A stretch of 64,000 nt of DNA, taken from positions 1 through 64,000 of the forward strand of contig JAZKFZ010000004.1 of the NCBI GenBank assembly GCA_040386155.1, read 5' to 3'. The position numbers and the translations under genes are program-made. Of the stretch, positions 25,854-34,207 are shown in pieces (the first letter of the stretch is position 1; each line of letters opens with the position of its first letter). The DNA comes from M0103 sp040386155 (GTDB lineage Bacteria > Bacteroidota > Bacteroidia > Flavobacteriales_D > Crocinitomicaceae). The notes beneath the pieces are model-generated. The model was given only the letters and a program-made list of their open reading frames with translations. It ran no database searches and had not been told where the DNA came from.

Positions 25854-25887
25854 TTGAATTTTAATCGATATTTAATGAGTATTTTTG
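25854..25887 (+). promoter_or_regulatory. Promoter of ctaB-cox cluster (TTG-N23-TATTTTTG)
   Basis: TTG at 25854-25856 and TATTTTTG at 25880-25887, 16 nt before the ctaB start. It probably drives the whole run of same-strand genes to 31178. Confidence 0.6.
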
Positions 25888-25903
25888 TCACGAAATTGTC
25901 AGA

Positions 25904-26779
25904 ATGAGTTCAGATTCCGCAGTAGCACGCCATCCCAGTAAGTTGAAAGTCTATATGACCTTCACTAAATTCCGACTTTCAGCCCTCGTTGTTTTATCAG
26001 CTCTTTCAGGATACCTTTTCGCAGGAGGAAATGATAGCGTAATTGTGACGTATCTGATGCTTGGAGGTTTATTGGTGACTGCTGCCTCCAACGGCACCAA
26101 TCAAATTATTGAGCGAAAACTTGACATCAAGATGAAACGCACCATGATGCGCCCTCTGCCTCAAGGACAGATGTCGCTCACAGAAGCTTATGCAGTTGTA
26201 GTTCTGTTTCTTGCTGTTGGACTTGTTCTCCTTTACATGGTTAATTTATATAGCGCTTTGTTAGGTTTAGCAGCTTACGTTTCATACGCATTCATTTACA
26301 CACCACTGAAGCCGATTACCCCTTGGGCAGTTTTCGTAGGTGCTTTTCCAGGCGCCATTCCACCAATGTTGGGCTATATCGCACAAACCAATGATTTTGA
26401 CTTGCAAGCGGGTGTATTGTTCTTTGTGCAATTTTGCTGGCAATTTCCGCATTTTTGGGCAATTGCATGGGTCGTTCATGAAGATTATCAAGCAGGTGGG
26501 TTTTCATTGTTACCTTCAAAAACAGGCCGCACCAAAGAATCTGCTTTTCCTATTGCAGTGTATTCATTGCTCCTAATTGGATTTAGCCTGCTGCCTTGGA
26601 TCTTGGGTTGGACAGGTGTTGTTAGTCTAATCGTTGCTGGAACATTAAGTGTTCTTTTCTTTTGGCTTTCTTACCGACTCTACATTACTTGCGAAGTGAA
26701 AGATGCTAAACGCCTCATGTTTGCTTCATTTATTTACCTTCCAATCATACAATTTTTGTATGTTTTTGACAAATTTTAA
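25904..26779 (+). CDS. ctaB: Protoheme IX farnesyltransferase (heme O synthase)
   Basis: CtaB/CyoE attaches a farnesyl group to heme B, giving heme O for terminal oxidases. A 291-residue UbiA-family membrane protein with about eight to nine helices. The polyprenyl-binding motif is 'NGTNQIIERKLDIKMKRTMMRPLPQG' split around residues 66-90, and 'AFPGAIPPMLGYIAQ' and 'WQFPHFWAIAWVVHEDYQAGGF' are family hallmarks. It opens the cytochrome oxidase cluster, 5 bp before the next gene. Confidence 0.93.
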   Translation: MSSDSAVARHPSKLKVYMTFTKFRLSALVVLSALSGYLFAGGNDSVIVTYLMLGGLLVTAASNGTNQIIERKLDIKMKRTMMRPLPQGQMSLTEAYAVVVLFLAVGLVLLYMVNLYSALLGLAAYVSYAFIYTPLKPITPWAVFVGAFPGAIPPMLGYIAQTNDFDLQAGVLFFVQFCWQFPHFWAIAWVVHEDYQAGGFSLLPSKTGRTKESAFPIAVYSLLLIGFSLLPWILGWTGVVSLIVAGTLSVLFFWLSYRLYITCEVKDAKRLMFASFIYLPIIQFLYVFDKF

Positions 26780-26784
26780 GCTGT

Positions 26785-27843
26785 ATGCAAAAAGAGTATG
26801 AAAAAGAATTGACGCCAGAAGTAAGGGACAAAATGAGAAAAAATCTCATTTATGTTTTAATTTTTAGTGTTATGATGCTTTTTGGAGGATTAACTTCAGC
26901 TTACATCGTTTCAAAAGGAGATTCATTTTGGGTAAAGTTTCCCTTTCCTACGCCATTTTGGATTAGTACTGTAATAATTGTAATAAGCAGTATTACCTTA
27001 CAATTAGCCATATCATTTATCAAAAAAGGAAATACTAAAATGCTAAAGGTTTTTATAACAGCAACATTGTTGTTAGGTCTTGCATTTGTATTCTTTCAGT
27101 TCAAGGGATATGGCGAATTAGTGGACAAAGGGGCACATGCTGTCAACAACCATATTATCGTGACTGATGGTCGATACGGAGATTATTACTTGGTAAAATA
27201 CAAAGACGGTTTTATTGAAGTAGACGGAAATCGTTTTTATATCAATGGCCGTGAAATGACGAAAGTTGAATTTGAGGCGTATCAAAAATTCATGAAACAA
27301 TTTGAAGTTGTAAGAATCGATAGAGATCCAAAGGTTACTAGCTATGGCAATGATTTTATCTTGTACCTGGAAAATCAACCATTGGGGTTGATCAATGGGA
27401 AACTTTCCAAACCAGACGGGAAAAATTTAGAGTACACAGACTTTCTGCGATTGAGTCAATTAGCGATAAATGTCCGTGATGGTCGAGGTGATTTTTTCCT
27501 TCGAGGAGTGTATGGAAAGGATTTCAAAATTTATTTCAAAGGTAAAGAATTGCAATATGCTAATCGCGATTTGCAGTTAAATGGCAGAAAATTAGATCGT
27601 TACCTTCAAATTAAGGCAATGGATTCTGCGGATACCTCTACTTCCTTTTTGTATTTAATTACATTCTTACATTTAGCGCATATTATGGCAACAATGTTTT
27701 ACATGATTCGTCTCACAATTGGTTCATATTCAGGGCGTTTTACACAAACCGAGAATATCAGTTTAAGAGCTGGAGCAATTTTCTGGCATTTTTTAGGAAT
27801 TCTTTGGCTCTATTTGTTGACTTTTTTAATTATTATTCATTAA
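26785..27843 (+). CDS. Cytochrome c oxidase subunit III-like with large insertion
   Basis: The helices at both ends match the heme-copper oxidase subunit III family: 'NLIYVLIFSVMMLFGGLTSAYIV' (20-42), helices at about 58-80 and 88-107, then 'FLYLITFLHLAHIMATMFYMIR' (about 288-310) and 'FWHFLGILWLYLLTFLIIIH' at the end. Between residues about 117 and 285 there is an extra, beta-rich, soluble segment of about 165 residues with repeated 'DG/NG' turns, which is why the protein has 352 instead of about 195 residues. It lies between ctaB and a second subunit III gene. It is probably an accessory subunit of the same caa3-type oxidase. Confidence 0.75.
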   Translation: MQKEYEKELTPEVRDKMRKNLIYVLIFSVMMLFGGLTSAYIVSKGDSFWVKFPFPTPFWISTVIIVISSITLQLAISFIKKGNTKMLKVFITATLLLGLAFVFFQFKGYGELVDKGAHAVNNHIIVTDGRYGDYYLVKYKDGFIEVDGNRFYINGREMTKVEFEAYQKFMKQFEVVRIDRDPKVTSYGNDFILYLENQPLGLINGKLSKPDGKNLEYTDFLRLSQLAINVRDGRGDFFLRGVYGKDFKIYFKGKELQYANRDLQLNGRKLDRYLQIKAMDSADTSTSFLYLITFLHLAHIMATMFYMIRLTIGSYSGRFTQTENISLRAGAIFWHFLGILWLYLLTFLIIIH

Positions 27844-27865
27844 ACTTGCAAAAAATTGTTTGAAA

Positions 27866-28891
27866 ATGGCAGGACATACTACAAATCAAATGGATTCAGC
27901 TACACTTTGGGGAGGTAAGACTTCTCCATTTCAAGTAAGCTATGGAAAAATGATGATGTGGTTTTTCTTGGTTTCTGATGCCTTATCGTTTGGTGGGTTG
28001 TTGGTTGCCTATGGATTTACACGTCACACAACTTTAGATGCTTGGCCGATTGGTGAAGAAACATTTAATTCGCTTCCTTTCCTAGGTCACGGCTACCCAT
28101 TGGTGTACGTTGCCTTGATGACGTTTATTTTGATCGTTTCTTCTGTAACGATGGTGTTAGCTGTTGAAGCTGGACATCGAATGGATAAGAAAGGTGTTGT
28201 GAAATGGATGATTGCTACTATTATTGGTGGTTTCTTCTTCGTTGGTTCACAAGCATGGGAGTGGTATCACTTTATTCATGGATCAGAATTCGGTAAAATT
28301 GAATTAGCAGATGGTTCGCAAGCAATTGTTAGCGGTCATTTTGGAGAAATAAAGAATTTCACAGTCCTAGAAGCTGGTAAGCATCATAAGAAAGGCGAAG
28401 TAATCAAAGAAGATTTGATGCACGAATTTCAACATGCTGCATTGGCTGGAAAATTGAAAGACGGAACGATCACTTTACACGATGGAACGATTGCCAAAAT
28501 CAATAAGGAAGCTGATGAGCATATGCATTTGATTATCAAGAAAGATGGTTCAAAATATAAAGTAGGCGACAAAATTGAAGATGAAAAAGCTGCAAAAATG
28601 TACTATGAGTCATTGTACAGTGGAGAATCAAATAAGGTAATATATGGAGCTAATTTAGATCAGAATGAATACGGGCCGCAGCAATATGCTCAGTTCTTCT
28701 TTTTCATTACTGGTTTCCACGGGTTCCACGTATTTTCTGGTGTGATGATTAATATCATTATTGCTATTGGTGTAGTGATGGGAACATATCACAAAAGAGG
28801 TCATTACGAAATGGTTGAGAAAACTGGACTTTACTGGCACTTTGTCGATTTAGTTTGGGTGTTTGTATTTACATTCTTCTACCTTGTTTAA
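27866..28891 (+). CDS. Cytochrome c oxidase subunit III
   Basis: The ATG at 27866 (MAGHTTNQ) is preferred over an in-frame TTG six bases earlier. The 341-residue protein has the subunit III core: 'MMMWFFLVSDALSFGGLLVAYGFTR', 'QAWEWYHFIHG', 'FFFFITGFHGFHVFSG' and the C-terminal 'GLYWHFVDLVWVFVFTFFYLV'. A soluble insert of about 130 residues (about 133-265) between two helices is common in Bacteroidota homologues. Subunit III supports proton uptake and stability of the oxidase in the inner membrane. Confidence 0.92.
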   Translation: MAGHTTNQMDSATLWGGKTSPFQVSYGKMMMWFFLVSDALSFGGLLVAYGFTRHTTLDAWPIGEETFNSLPFLGHGYPLVYVALMTFILIVSSVTMVLAVEAGHRMDKKGVVKWMIATIIGGFFFVGSQAWEWYHFIHGSEFGKIELADGSQAIVSGHFGEIKNFTVLEAGKHHKKGEVIKEDLMHEFQHAALAGKLKDGTITLHDGTIAKINKEADEHMHLIIKKDGSKYKVGDKIEDEKAAKMYYESLYSGESNKVIYGANLDQNEYGPQQYAQFFFFITGFHGFHVFSGVMINIIIAIGVVMGTYHKRGHYEMVEKTGLYWHFVDLVWVFVFTFFYLV

Positions 28892-28910
28892 TTTTTGAAA
28901 ACTATCTGTT

Positions 28911-29288
28911 ATGGAAAGAGATGATATTTATGAGTACTCGTTGGATGGACATCACAATGAGGAAGCTGGAAAGAAAATCAGAAAAAAGATTTGGCAAGTA
29001 ACAGCACTTTTAACTGCAATTACAATTCTTGAAGTTATTGTAGGTATTTTCTTAGGTCGTTCAAGTACCTCAGGAATGCTATGGCAAAGTGTTAAATGGG
29101 GATACATTATTTTAACGCTTATTAAAGCTGGATACATTGTGATGGTATTTATGCATCTTGGTGATGAAAAGAAATCGTTGAGGTACATTATTTTAGTGCC
29201 ATATTTTATTTTCATGGCGTACTTAATATTTGTTATGATTAATGAAGCAAATGCTGTGCATGGTGCTTGGGAGACATATCATTTCTAG
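28911..29288 (+). CDS. Cytochrome c oxidase subunit IV-like protein
   Basis: A 125-residue protein with three transmembrane helices (about 28-48, 60-80, 90-110); 'WGYIILTLIKAGYIVMVFMHLGDEKKSL' is the family hallmark. The N-terminus is charged. It directly follows subunit III and its stop codon touches the next ATG, so it belongs to the oxidase operon. Confidence 0.85.
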   Translation: MERDDIYEYSLDGHHNEEAGKKIRKKIWQVTALLTAITILEVIVGIFLGRSSTSGMLWQSVKWGYIILTLIKAGYIVMVFMHLGDEKKSLRYIILVPYFIFMAYLIFVMINEANAVHGAWETYHF

Positions 29289-29972
29289 ATGAGCTCAAAA
29301 AAATTGAAAGCCGGACAACTAAAAGTATTTTTACCATATTTACTTTTATTTGGTCCGGCTCTTTTATTGATACTAATTGGTACGCGAGGTTGTAATCACG
29401 TTTTCAAAGAATTAGATGATTACGGTCAACAAATTGAATACACTTTTAAGGACATCAACGGAAAAGTTCATTCTTCTAGTGAGTTCAAAGATCAGATTGT
29501 GGTGATTACTACCATTCAACCAACGTGTCCTGATAGCTGTGGAGTTTCGTTATGGCATTTAAATCAAGGATTGTATCAACATATTCGGAAAAATAAGACC
29601 AAGCAATTTAAACAAATTAAAATTGTTTCTTTTGTGACGGATGGGGCAGGAAATCCATCTGATGATTTGCTGACGCCCACACAGTGGTTAAAGAACAATG
29701 TAGAAGGTTTTGATCCAGAATTGTGGATGGTTGCCTCGGGAGATGCTAGGAAATTGTATCAGTTTGAGCACAATGGACAGCGTTTGGAAAATACCGGGAA
29801 AGAATATTTTGGTGGACATTCTTATCAAGAATTGATGTTACTTTTAGATAAGCAGAATCATTTGCGAATGGTCTTGTCAGGGAAATCGGAAGGAATGATT
29901 CGAAGAATGAAGCAATGCGTTGCGCTGCTACAAAAACAGTACGATAAAGCGAGAGCTCAGGATAAAAAATGA
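29289..29972 (+). CDS. Sco-like thioredoxin-fold protein, membrane anchored
   Basis: A 227-residue protein with one N-terminal helix (about 13-32) and a thioredoxin-like domain. 'PTCPDSCG' is a CxxxC copper-binding motif and 'FGGHSYQELM' may supply the third ligand His. It is more divergent than the next gene product. Sco proteins deliver copper to the CuA site of oxidase. It begins directly at the stop of the subunit IV gene and overlaps the next gene by 4 bp. Confidence 0.75.
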   Translation: MSSKKLKAGQLKVFLPYLLLFGPALLLILIGTRGCNHVFKELDDYGQQIEYTFKDINGKVHSSSEFKDQIVVITTIQPTCPDSCGVSLWHLNQGLYQHIRKNKTKQFKQIKIVSFVTDGAGNPSDDLLTPTQWLKNNVEGFDPELWMVASGDARKLYQFEHNGQRLENTGKEYFGGHSYQELMLLLDKQNHLRMVLSGKSEGMIRRMKQCVALLQKQYDKARAQDKK

Positions 29973-30637
29973 AATTAATTGCTAGTATTGCGTCTATCTT
30001 TCTCTTATTTGCTTGTGCAACAGAGCCTTCAATAGAGCGTGTTTTACCCATTCTTGGGAACTATGATATCGAATATAGTTTAGTTGATGGTAAAGAAGTT
30101 AGCGACACCATTTATCAATCCATTCCTTTTTTCAGTTTTTTGAACCAAGATTCCGTACGTGTAAAGTCTACAGAATTAAAAGGCAAAATTTGGATTACCG
30201 ATTTTTTCTTTACTACATGTACTACAGTTTGTCCAAAAATGACAGCTCAAATGAAACGATTACATGCGCTTACCTCTGACTTGGAAGGTGAGCTACAATT
30301 TATTTCATTTTCTATCAATCCAACCAAGGACAAACCATCTGTTTTGAAGTCATACCGTGAAAGTCAAGGCATTACAGCAAAAAATTGGTTGTTTTTGACG
30401 GGAGATGAGGAAGAAACACATCGGCTAGGTGTTGAGAATTTCCTAATTGCTGCCATTAAAGACGATCAGGCAATAGACGGTTTTGTTCATTCTGAGGCAT
30501 TTACTTTAGTAGATCGAGAAGGGCATGTACGAGGAGTTTACAATACTTCAGATCCTGCACAAGTGGATCAATTGAATGAGGACCTTAGAAAATTATTGAA
30601 ATATGAGTACAACATTGACAGACCCAAAAAAAATTAA
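29969..30637 (+). CDS. SCO1/SenC-family copper chaperone lipoprotein
   Basis: A 222-residue protein with a lipobox 'LLFAC' (cut before Cys16), so it is membrane-tethered. The copper motif 'FFTTCTTVCPKM' (CxxxC) and the ligand His in 'DGFVHSEAFTLVD' are conserved. It would mature the CuA centre of the oxidase encoded by the neighbouring genes. ATGA overlap with the gene upstream, 35-bp overlap with the gene downstream. Confidence 0.9.
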   Translation: MKLIASIASIFLLFACATEPSIERVLPILGNYDIEYSLVDGKEVSDTIYQSIPFFSFLNQDSVRVKSTELKGKIWITDFFFTTCTTVCPKMTAQMKRLHALTSDLEGELQFISFSINPTKDKPSVLKSYRESQGITAKNWLFLTGDEEETHRLGVENFLIAAIKDDQAIDGFVHSEAFTLVDREGHVRGVYNTSDPAQVDQLNEDLRKLLKYEYNIDRPKKN

Positions 30638-31178
30638 GAATGCTAAAATTGCAATCATAGCAGCTTCAATTGCTGTTCCATTGGTTGTTATTGTTCTTTT
30701 TGGAGTAAAAATCGAAGGGTTAGATTTAACCTTTCTTCCCCCTATTTATGCGGGAATTAATGGAGTTACGGCTTTAACCTTGGTGATGGCAGTGTGGGCA
30801 ATAAAGAATAAAAACCAAAACCTACATCGTCGCCTTATTCGTGTTTCATTGTTGCTTTCCCTATTATTTTTAGTGGGTTACGTAGCGTATCACATGACCT
30901 CTGATTCAACAATGTACGGTGATCTTGATGGTGATAAATTACTTTCGATGGATGAAAAAAAGTCAGTTGCTAGTTCAGCAATGATTTATTATTTCATTTT
31001 AATTAGTCACATTCTACTTAGTGTTTTCATCATTCCACTTGTTCTATTTGCTTATTTCAGAGCTTGGACAGGAGATTACGAAAGACATAAGAAAATTGTT
31101 CGTTTTGCCTTTCCTTTCTGGTTGTATGTTGCTGTGACGGGAGTTGTGGTATATCTAATGATCAAACCTTATTATTGA
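30603..31178 (+). CDS. DUF420 membrane protein with an EF-hand-like loop
   Basis: A 191-residue protein with five helices; 'LPPIYAGINGVTALTLVMAVWAIKNKNQNLHRRLIRVSL' and 'FILISHILLSVFIIPLVLFAYFRA' mark DUF420, a family found beside cytochrome oxidase and Sco genes, possibly an assembly factor. In the loop after helix 3, residues 107-118 read DLDGDKLLSMDE, with Asp at 1, 3, 5 and Glu at 12 as in an EF-hand. Homologues I remember have a shorter Gly-rich loop there. Its first 35 bp overlap the sco gene. Confidence 0.85.
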   Translation: MSTTLTDPKKIKNAKIAIIAASIAVPLVVIVLFGVKIEGLDLTFLPPIYAGINGVTALTLVMAVWAIKNKNQNLHRRLIRVSLLLSLLFLVGYVAYHMTSDSTMYGDLDGDKLLSMDEKKSVASSAMIYYFILISHILLSVFIIPLVLFAYFRAWTGDYERHKKIVRFAFPFWLYVAVTGVVVYLMIKPYY

Positions 31179-31184
31179 AAATTG

Positions 31185-32309
31185 CTACTGAAGTAGTTTT
31201 TCAATTTCTTCCCAAACGGCTTCTGCACATTTATCCCAACTAAATGCTTTCGATCGTTCAAGTCCTTTTGATGTAAGTTTTTGTCGCAATAGTGAATCAT
31301 TCGAAATTTGCTCTAAGCCTTCTGCAATAGACTTTGTGTCAAATGGATCACAATACAATACAGCATCTTGTCCAATTTCAGGGAGCGAACTCAGATTTCC
31401 AGCCAATACTGGTACTCCGCAACGCATCGCTTCTACCATAGGAATTCCGAAGCCTTCAAAATAGGGAACAAAAGTCATTGCACCTGCTGCTGCAACAGCC
31501 TTTGATAGTTCTTCATCGTTTAATCTTCCTGTAAAATGAATTTGACTTTCGATAGATGTCGAAATAGATAAGTGTTCAGTTTGATTTCGCCACATTTTTT
31601 CACCAACGATTACTAGATGCCAAGGATGTTCCTTGTTGGAAGCATATAATTCGTAAGCTGCAACTAAACGTCTTAAATTTTTTCTTGGATTCAATGATCC
31701 AACAAAAATGAAGTAGTCTTGTCCGTACGAATACTTATGCTTTATTTTCACCTTAACTTCTTCAGAGATTTGCACAAATTTTTCTGACACCCCATTCCAA
31801 ATGGCCCTGATTTTTGAATCAGAAATTCCATAGTGTTGAATAATATCTGACTTCGAAAAGTTAGAAACAGTTAGAATTTTATCCGATTTGATTGCAAATT
31901 TTGGGAAGAAAAAACGGTAATATTTACGAGCTGAAAGAGGTAAGTCTTCAGGATAATGCTCAAAGTTGATATCGTGAATTGTAATTAACTGTTTCGTTTT
32001 AGTTTTAAGAGATAAATATCCATCGGGAGAAAAATAAACATCGATGGAGTATTTTTTTAATGCCTTTCGCACCGACCATTCATTCCAAATGTAATGCAAA
32101 ATAGGGTGCCTTGCTGGTGGGCCGAGGACAATTGGTGTTATATTTTTTGAAAAAACAAAATTGGGATCAAAGGGGCGATCAAAGAAAAAATAAAATTGAT
32201 GTTTAGGATGATTTTCAGCTAAGCGACGTGCTACCTCGTAAGAATACCAGCCAAAACCCTCTAGCTTATCCTTGAGTAAATAACGAGTATTTATAGCAAT
32301 TTTTGCCAT
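31185..32309 (-). CDS. Glycosyltransferase family 4 protein
   Basis: A 374-residue GT-B enzyme. N-terminal 'AINTRYLLKDKLEGFGWYSYEVARRL', middle 'TVSNFSKSDIIQHYGI' and 'WNGVSEKF', C-terminal 'FVGSLNPRKNLRRLVAAY' and the donor-site 'FEGFGIPMVEAMRCGVPVL' with the E-x7-E pattern. It transfers a sugar from a nucleotide donor, probably for a surface polysaccharide; the acceptor is unknown. Its start touches the stop of the metallo-hydrolase gene upstream, so the two form one leftward operon. Confidence 0.9.
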   Translation of the reverse strand: MAKIAINTRYLLKDKLEGFGWYSYEVARRLAENHPKHQFYFFFDRPFDPNFVFSKNITPIVLGPPARHPILHYIWNEWSVRKALKKYSIDVYFSPDGYLSLKTKTKQLITIHDINFEHYPEDLPLSARKYYRFFFPKFAIKSDKILTVSNFSKSDIIQHYGISDSKIRAIWNGVSEKFVQISEEVKVKIKHKYSYGQDYFIFVGSLNPRKNLRRLVAAYELYASNKEHPWHLVIVGEKMWRNQTEHLSISTSIESQIHFTGRLNDEELSKAVAAAGAMTFVPYFEGFGIPMVEAMRCGVPVLAGNLSSLPEIGQDAVLYCDPFDTKSIAEGLEQISNDSLLRQKLTSKGLERSKAFSWDKCAEAVWEEIEKLLQ

Positions 32310-32954
32310 TTAAAATTGAAGAATGTAGTTGCTATTTTTTTCCTTGCCTATTGTCGTTGATGGTCCATGTCCACAATAGACCACTGTCTCATCAGGAAAA
32401 CTAAATAAGGTAGAATAAATAGAATTTTTTAGAATTTCAATATCACCACCAGGAAGATCAACGCGACCAAAGCTTCCATTAAAAAGAACATCGCCATTAA
32501 TTACGAAACTGTTTTCTTTATTATAGAAGACCACATGTCCGGGTGCGTGACCAGGGGTGAAAAAAACTTGTAATTCAATTTCGCCAAACTTTAGTACATC
32601 TCCATTATTCAAAATTTTGTTAGGTTGTGGAGATAATTTGTAAGCTTCAAAACCATATATGTGCGCATACGATGGTATGGAGTTTAGGGTTGTTAGATCA
32701 TTTGAATGCAAATAAAAATCAACACCAAAAGTTTCCACTACAAATTGATTGCCTAGGACATGGTCTATGTGTGCATGAGTATTTAGAAGGGCTTTTACAA
32801 CCAAGCCGTTGACCTCAATAAAACTCAATAATTCCTTTTCTTCATATCGTTCATAACACCCTGGATCGATGATGATGCAATTTTTGCTATCATCGAACAA
32901 AACGTATGAATTTTCCTGAAAAGGATTAAATGTGAAGCTCTTGATATGAATCAT
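32310..32954 (-). CDS. MBL-fold metallo-hydrolase (glyoxalase II-like)
   Basis: The start at 32954 (MIHIKSFTFNPFQENSYVLF) is chosen over an open extension because a promoter lies just before it. The 214-residue protein has the metal motif 'NTHAHIDHVLG' (HxHxDH), 'FTPGHAPGHVVFY', 'NGDVLFNGSFGRVD' and a last 'YCGHGPSTTIGKE'. Such small MBL proteins hydrolyse thioesters or related compounds. It is followed directly by the glycosyltransferase. Confidence 0.9.
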   Translation of the reverse strand: MIHIKSFTFNPFQENSYVLFDDSKNCIIIDPGCYERYEEKELLSFIEVNGLVVKALLNTHAHIDHVLGNQFVVETFGVDFYLHSNDLTTLNSIPSYAHIYGFEAYKLSPQPNKILNNGDVLKFGEIELQVFFTPGHAPGHVVFYNKENSFVINGDVLFNGSFGRVDLPGGDIEILKNSIYSTLFSFPDETVVYCGHGPSTTIGKEKNSNYILQF

Positions 32955-32958
32955 TTCA

Positions 32959-32966
32959 CAAAGGTA
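32959..32966 (-). promoter_or_regulatory. -7 element TACCTTTG of the metallo-hydrolase gene
   Basis: On the minus strand, 4 nt before the ATG at 32954; very short leader. Confidence 0.5.
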
Positions 32967-33006
32967 GTAAACTTCTTTTTGGTATTGTTTTTGAGTGAAA
33001 GAATTG

Positions 33007-33014
33007 TAATTTTG
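33007..33014 (+). promoter_or_regulatory. -7 element TAATTTTG of the lipoprotein gene
   Basis: Matches TAnnTTTG, 15 nt before the ATG at 33030. Confidence 0.5.
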
Positions 33015-33029
33015 TAAAAACAAAAAATC

Positions 33030-33560
33030 ATGAAATATTTATCATTATTTTCATTGCTGTTGATGTTGGCAAGTTGTGGAATGAAAGTTCCCTTCACCAA
33101 CAATATCAAACAAGAATATGGATTGGATTCTGAAAAAGAAATAAAGAAAGTTCAATTTTTTACTTCCTCAACCTTGATTTTAGAGAAAAGCAAATCGTCT
33201 GGAAATGCTGGTACGGATGAATCTGGGGTATTGATTTCCAATTCAAGTAAAGAGCAAGATCGTATTATCATTCCCGTGAATTCAAAATGTGTATTTGAAG
33301 GCTTTGCTGCTGACAGTTCAATGATGATTCGATTTGAAACTGGTGTGGGGAAAACACTTAGCTTCGCTTCTCGTCCAGGACAAAATAATGGGAAGTATTA
33401 CCTTGTTGCGGTTTGGAAAAATAGTACGGGCGAATTGAAATATGGAACTGAGACGTATACAGTTAATTCCACAGGGGGAAATACGCATCTTTTGGTAGTG
33501 TTAAAGAAAATTCAAAACTTGAAACGTAAAGATAGAATTGTACGTGGGATGAAAGTTTAA
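33030..33560 (+). CDS. Lipoprotein of unknown function
   Basis: A 176-residue protein with a clear lipoprotein signal (lipobox 'MLASC', Cys16). The mature part is beta-rich ('VQFFTSSTLILEKSK', 'VNSKCVFEGFAADSSMMIRFE', 'GKYYLVAVWKN') and basic at the end. I recognise no domain. Own promoter and strong terminator, so a single-gene unit. Confidence 0.7.
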   Translation: MKYLSLFSLLLMLASCGMKVPFTNNIKQEYGLDSEKEIKKVQFFTSSTLILEKSKSSGNAGTDESGVLISNSSKEQDRIIIPVNSKCVFEGFAADSSMMIRFETGVGKTLSFASRPGQNNGKYYLVAVWKNSTGELKYGTETYTVNSTGGNTHLLVVLKKIQNLKRKDRIVRGMKV

Positions 33561-33582
33561 ACCAATTTATCGATAGTTTTTG

Positions 33583-33615
33583 AAAGTCCATTTTTTTAAA
33601 AAAATGGACTTTTTT
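33583..33615 (+). terminator. Terminator after the lipoprotein gene
   Basis: A 15-bp perfect stem of which seven pairs are T:A, with T-run, 22 bp after the stop codon. Confidence 0.85.
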
Positions 33616-33756
33616 GTTATGTTCTAATCACAAAACTTATTATTCGTTAAAAATTTCTTAATTTTAGGCAACCGAATTACTACTAATTCGTTAATTAAGA
33701 CACTAACTAGAAGTGGGGAAACTCGCTTTTTGCCAAAACTAAAAACAAATACTACA

Positions 33757-34182
33757 ATGAAATCAATAACAGCTGCGCTTCTAATGATCTTTTTAGGTCA
33801 TTTTTCGTTCGCGCAAGAAATTAAAAATGCTCAGAAAATTATTGATGTATACGGTCAATCATTTTACGATCAGCAATTAGCTGAAAATCATGGCTTTATA
33901 ACTCTTTTAGATAAATATGTTGATTATGGTTTTAAAGTAAAGGTAGTAAGTCCAGGAAAACATGATGATGATAAAATTCATGCGCCGATTTCCGTTGTGC
34001 CACTGCGCTCTAAATCTGGGGAAACAATATCAGTTGATCAATTTGTTTTGGAAAGTCAAAGTCCAAATTTCAATCCATTGCGCTATGGGTATTTCCCAGA
34101 AGCTGTTGATCATATTTACAAATTGCAAGGGTATGATTTAATCCTATATGTGTACAACCAAACTACCATCTTGACCAAATAA
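33757..34182 (+). CDS. Small exported protein of unknown function
   Basis: The ATG at 33757 starts a clean signal peptide (MKSITAALLMIFLGHFSFA, cut before QE); the longer open frame has no purpose. The mature part is about 120 residues with 'IDVYGQSFYDQQLAENHGFITLLDKYVDYGFKV' split by no known motif. It lies 25 bp before the giant adhesin and may be co-transcribed, so it could be a helper of that protein, but this is a guess from position. Confidence 0.6.
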   Translation: MKSITAALLMIFLGHFSFAQEIKNAQKIIDVYGQSFYDQQLAENHGFITLLDKYVDYGFKVKVVSPGKHDDDKIHAPISVVPLRSKSGETISVDQFVLESQSPNFNPLRYGYFPEAVDHIYKLQGYDLILYVYNQTTILTK

Positions 34183-34207
34183 TCTACTCATATTCATCTA
34201 CTTTCAC

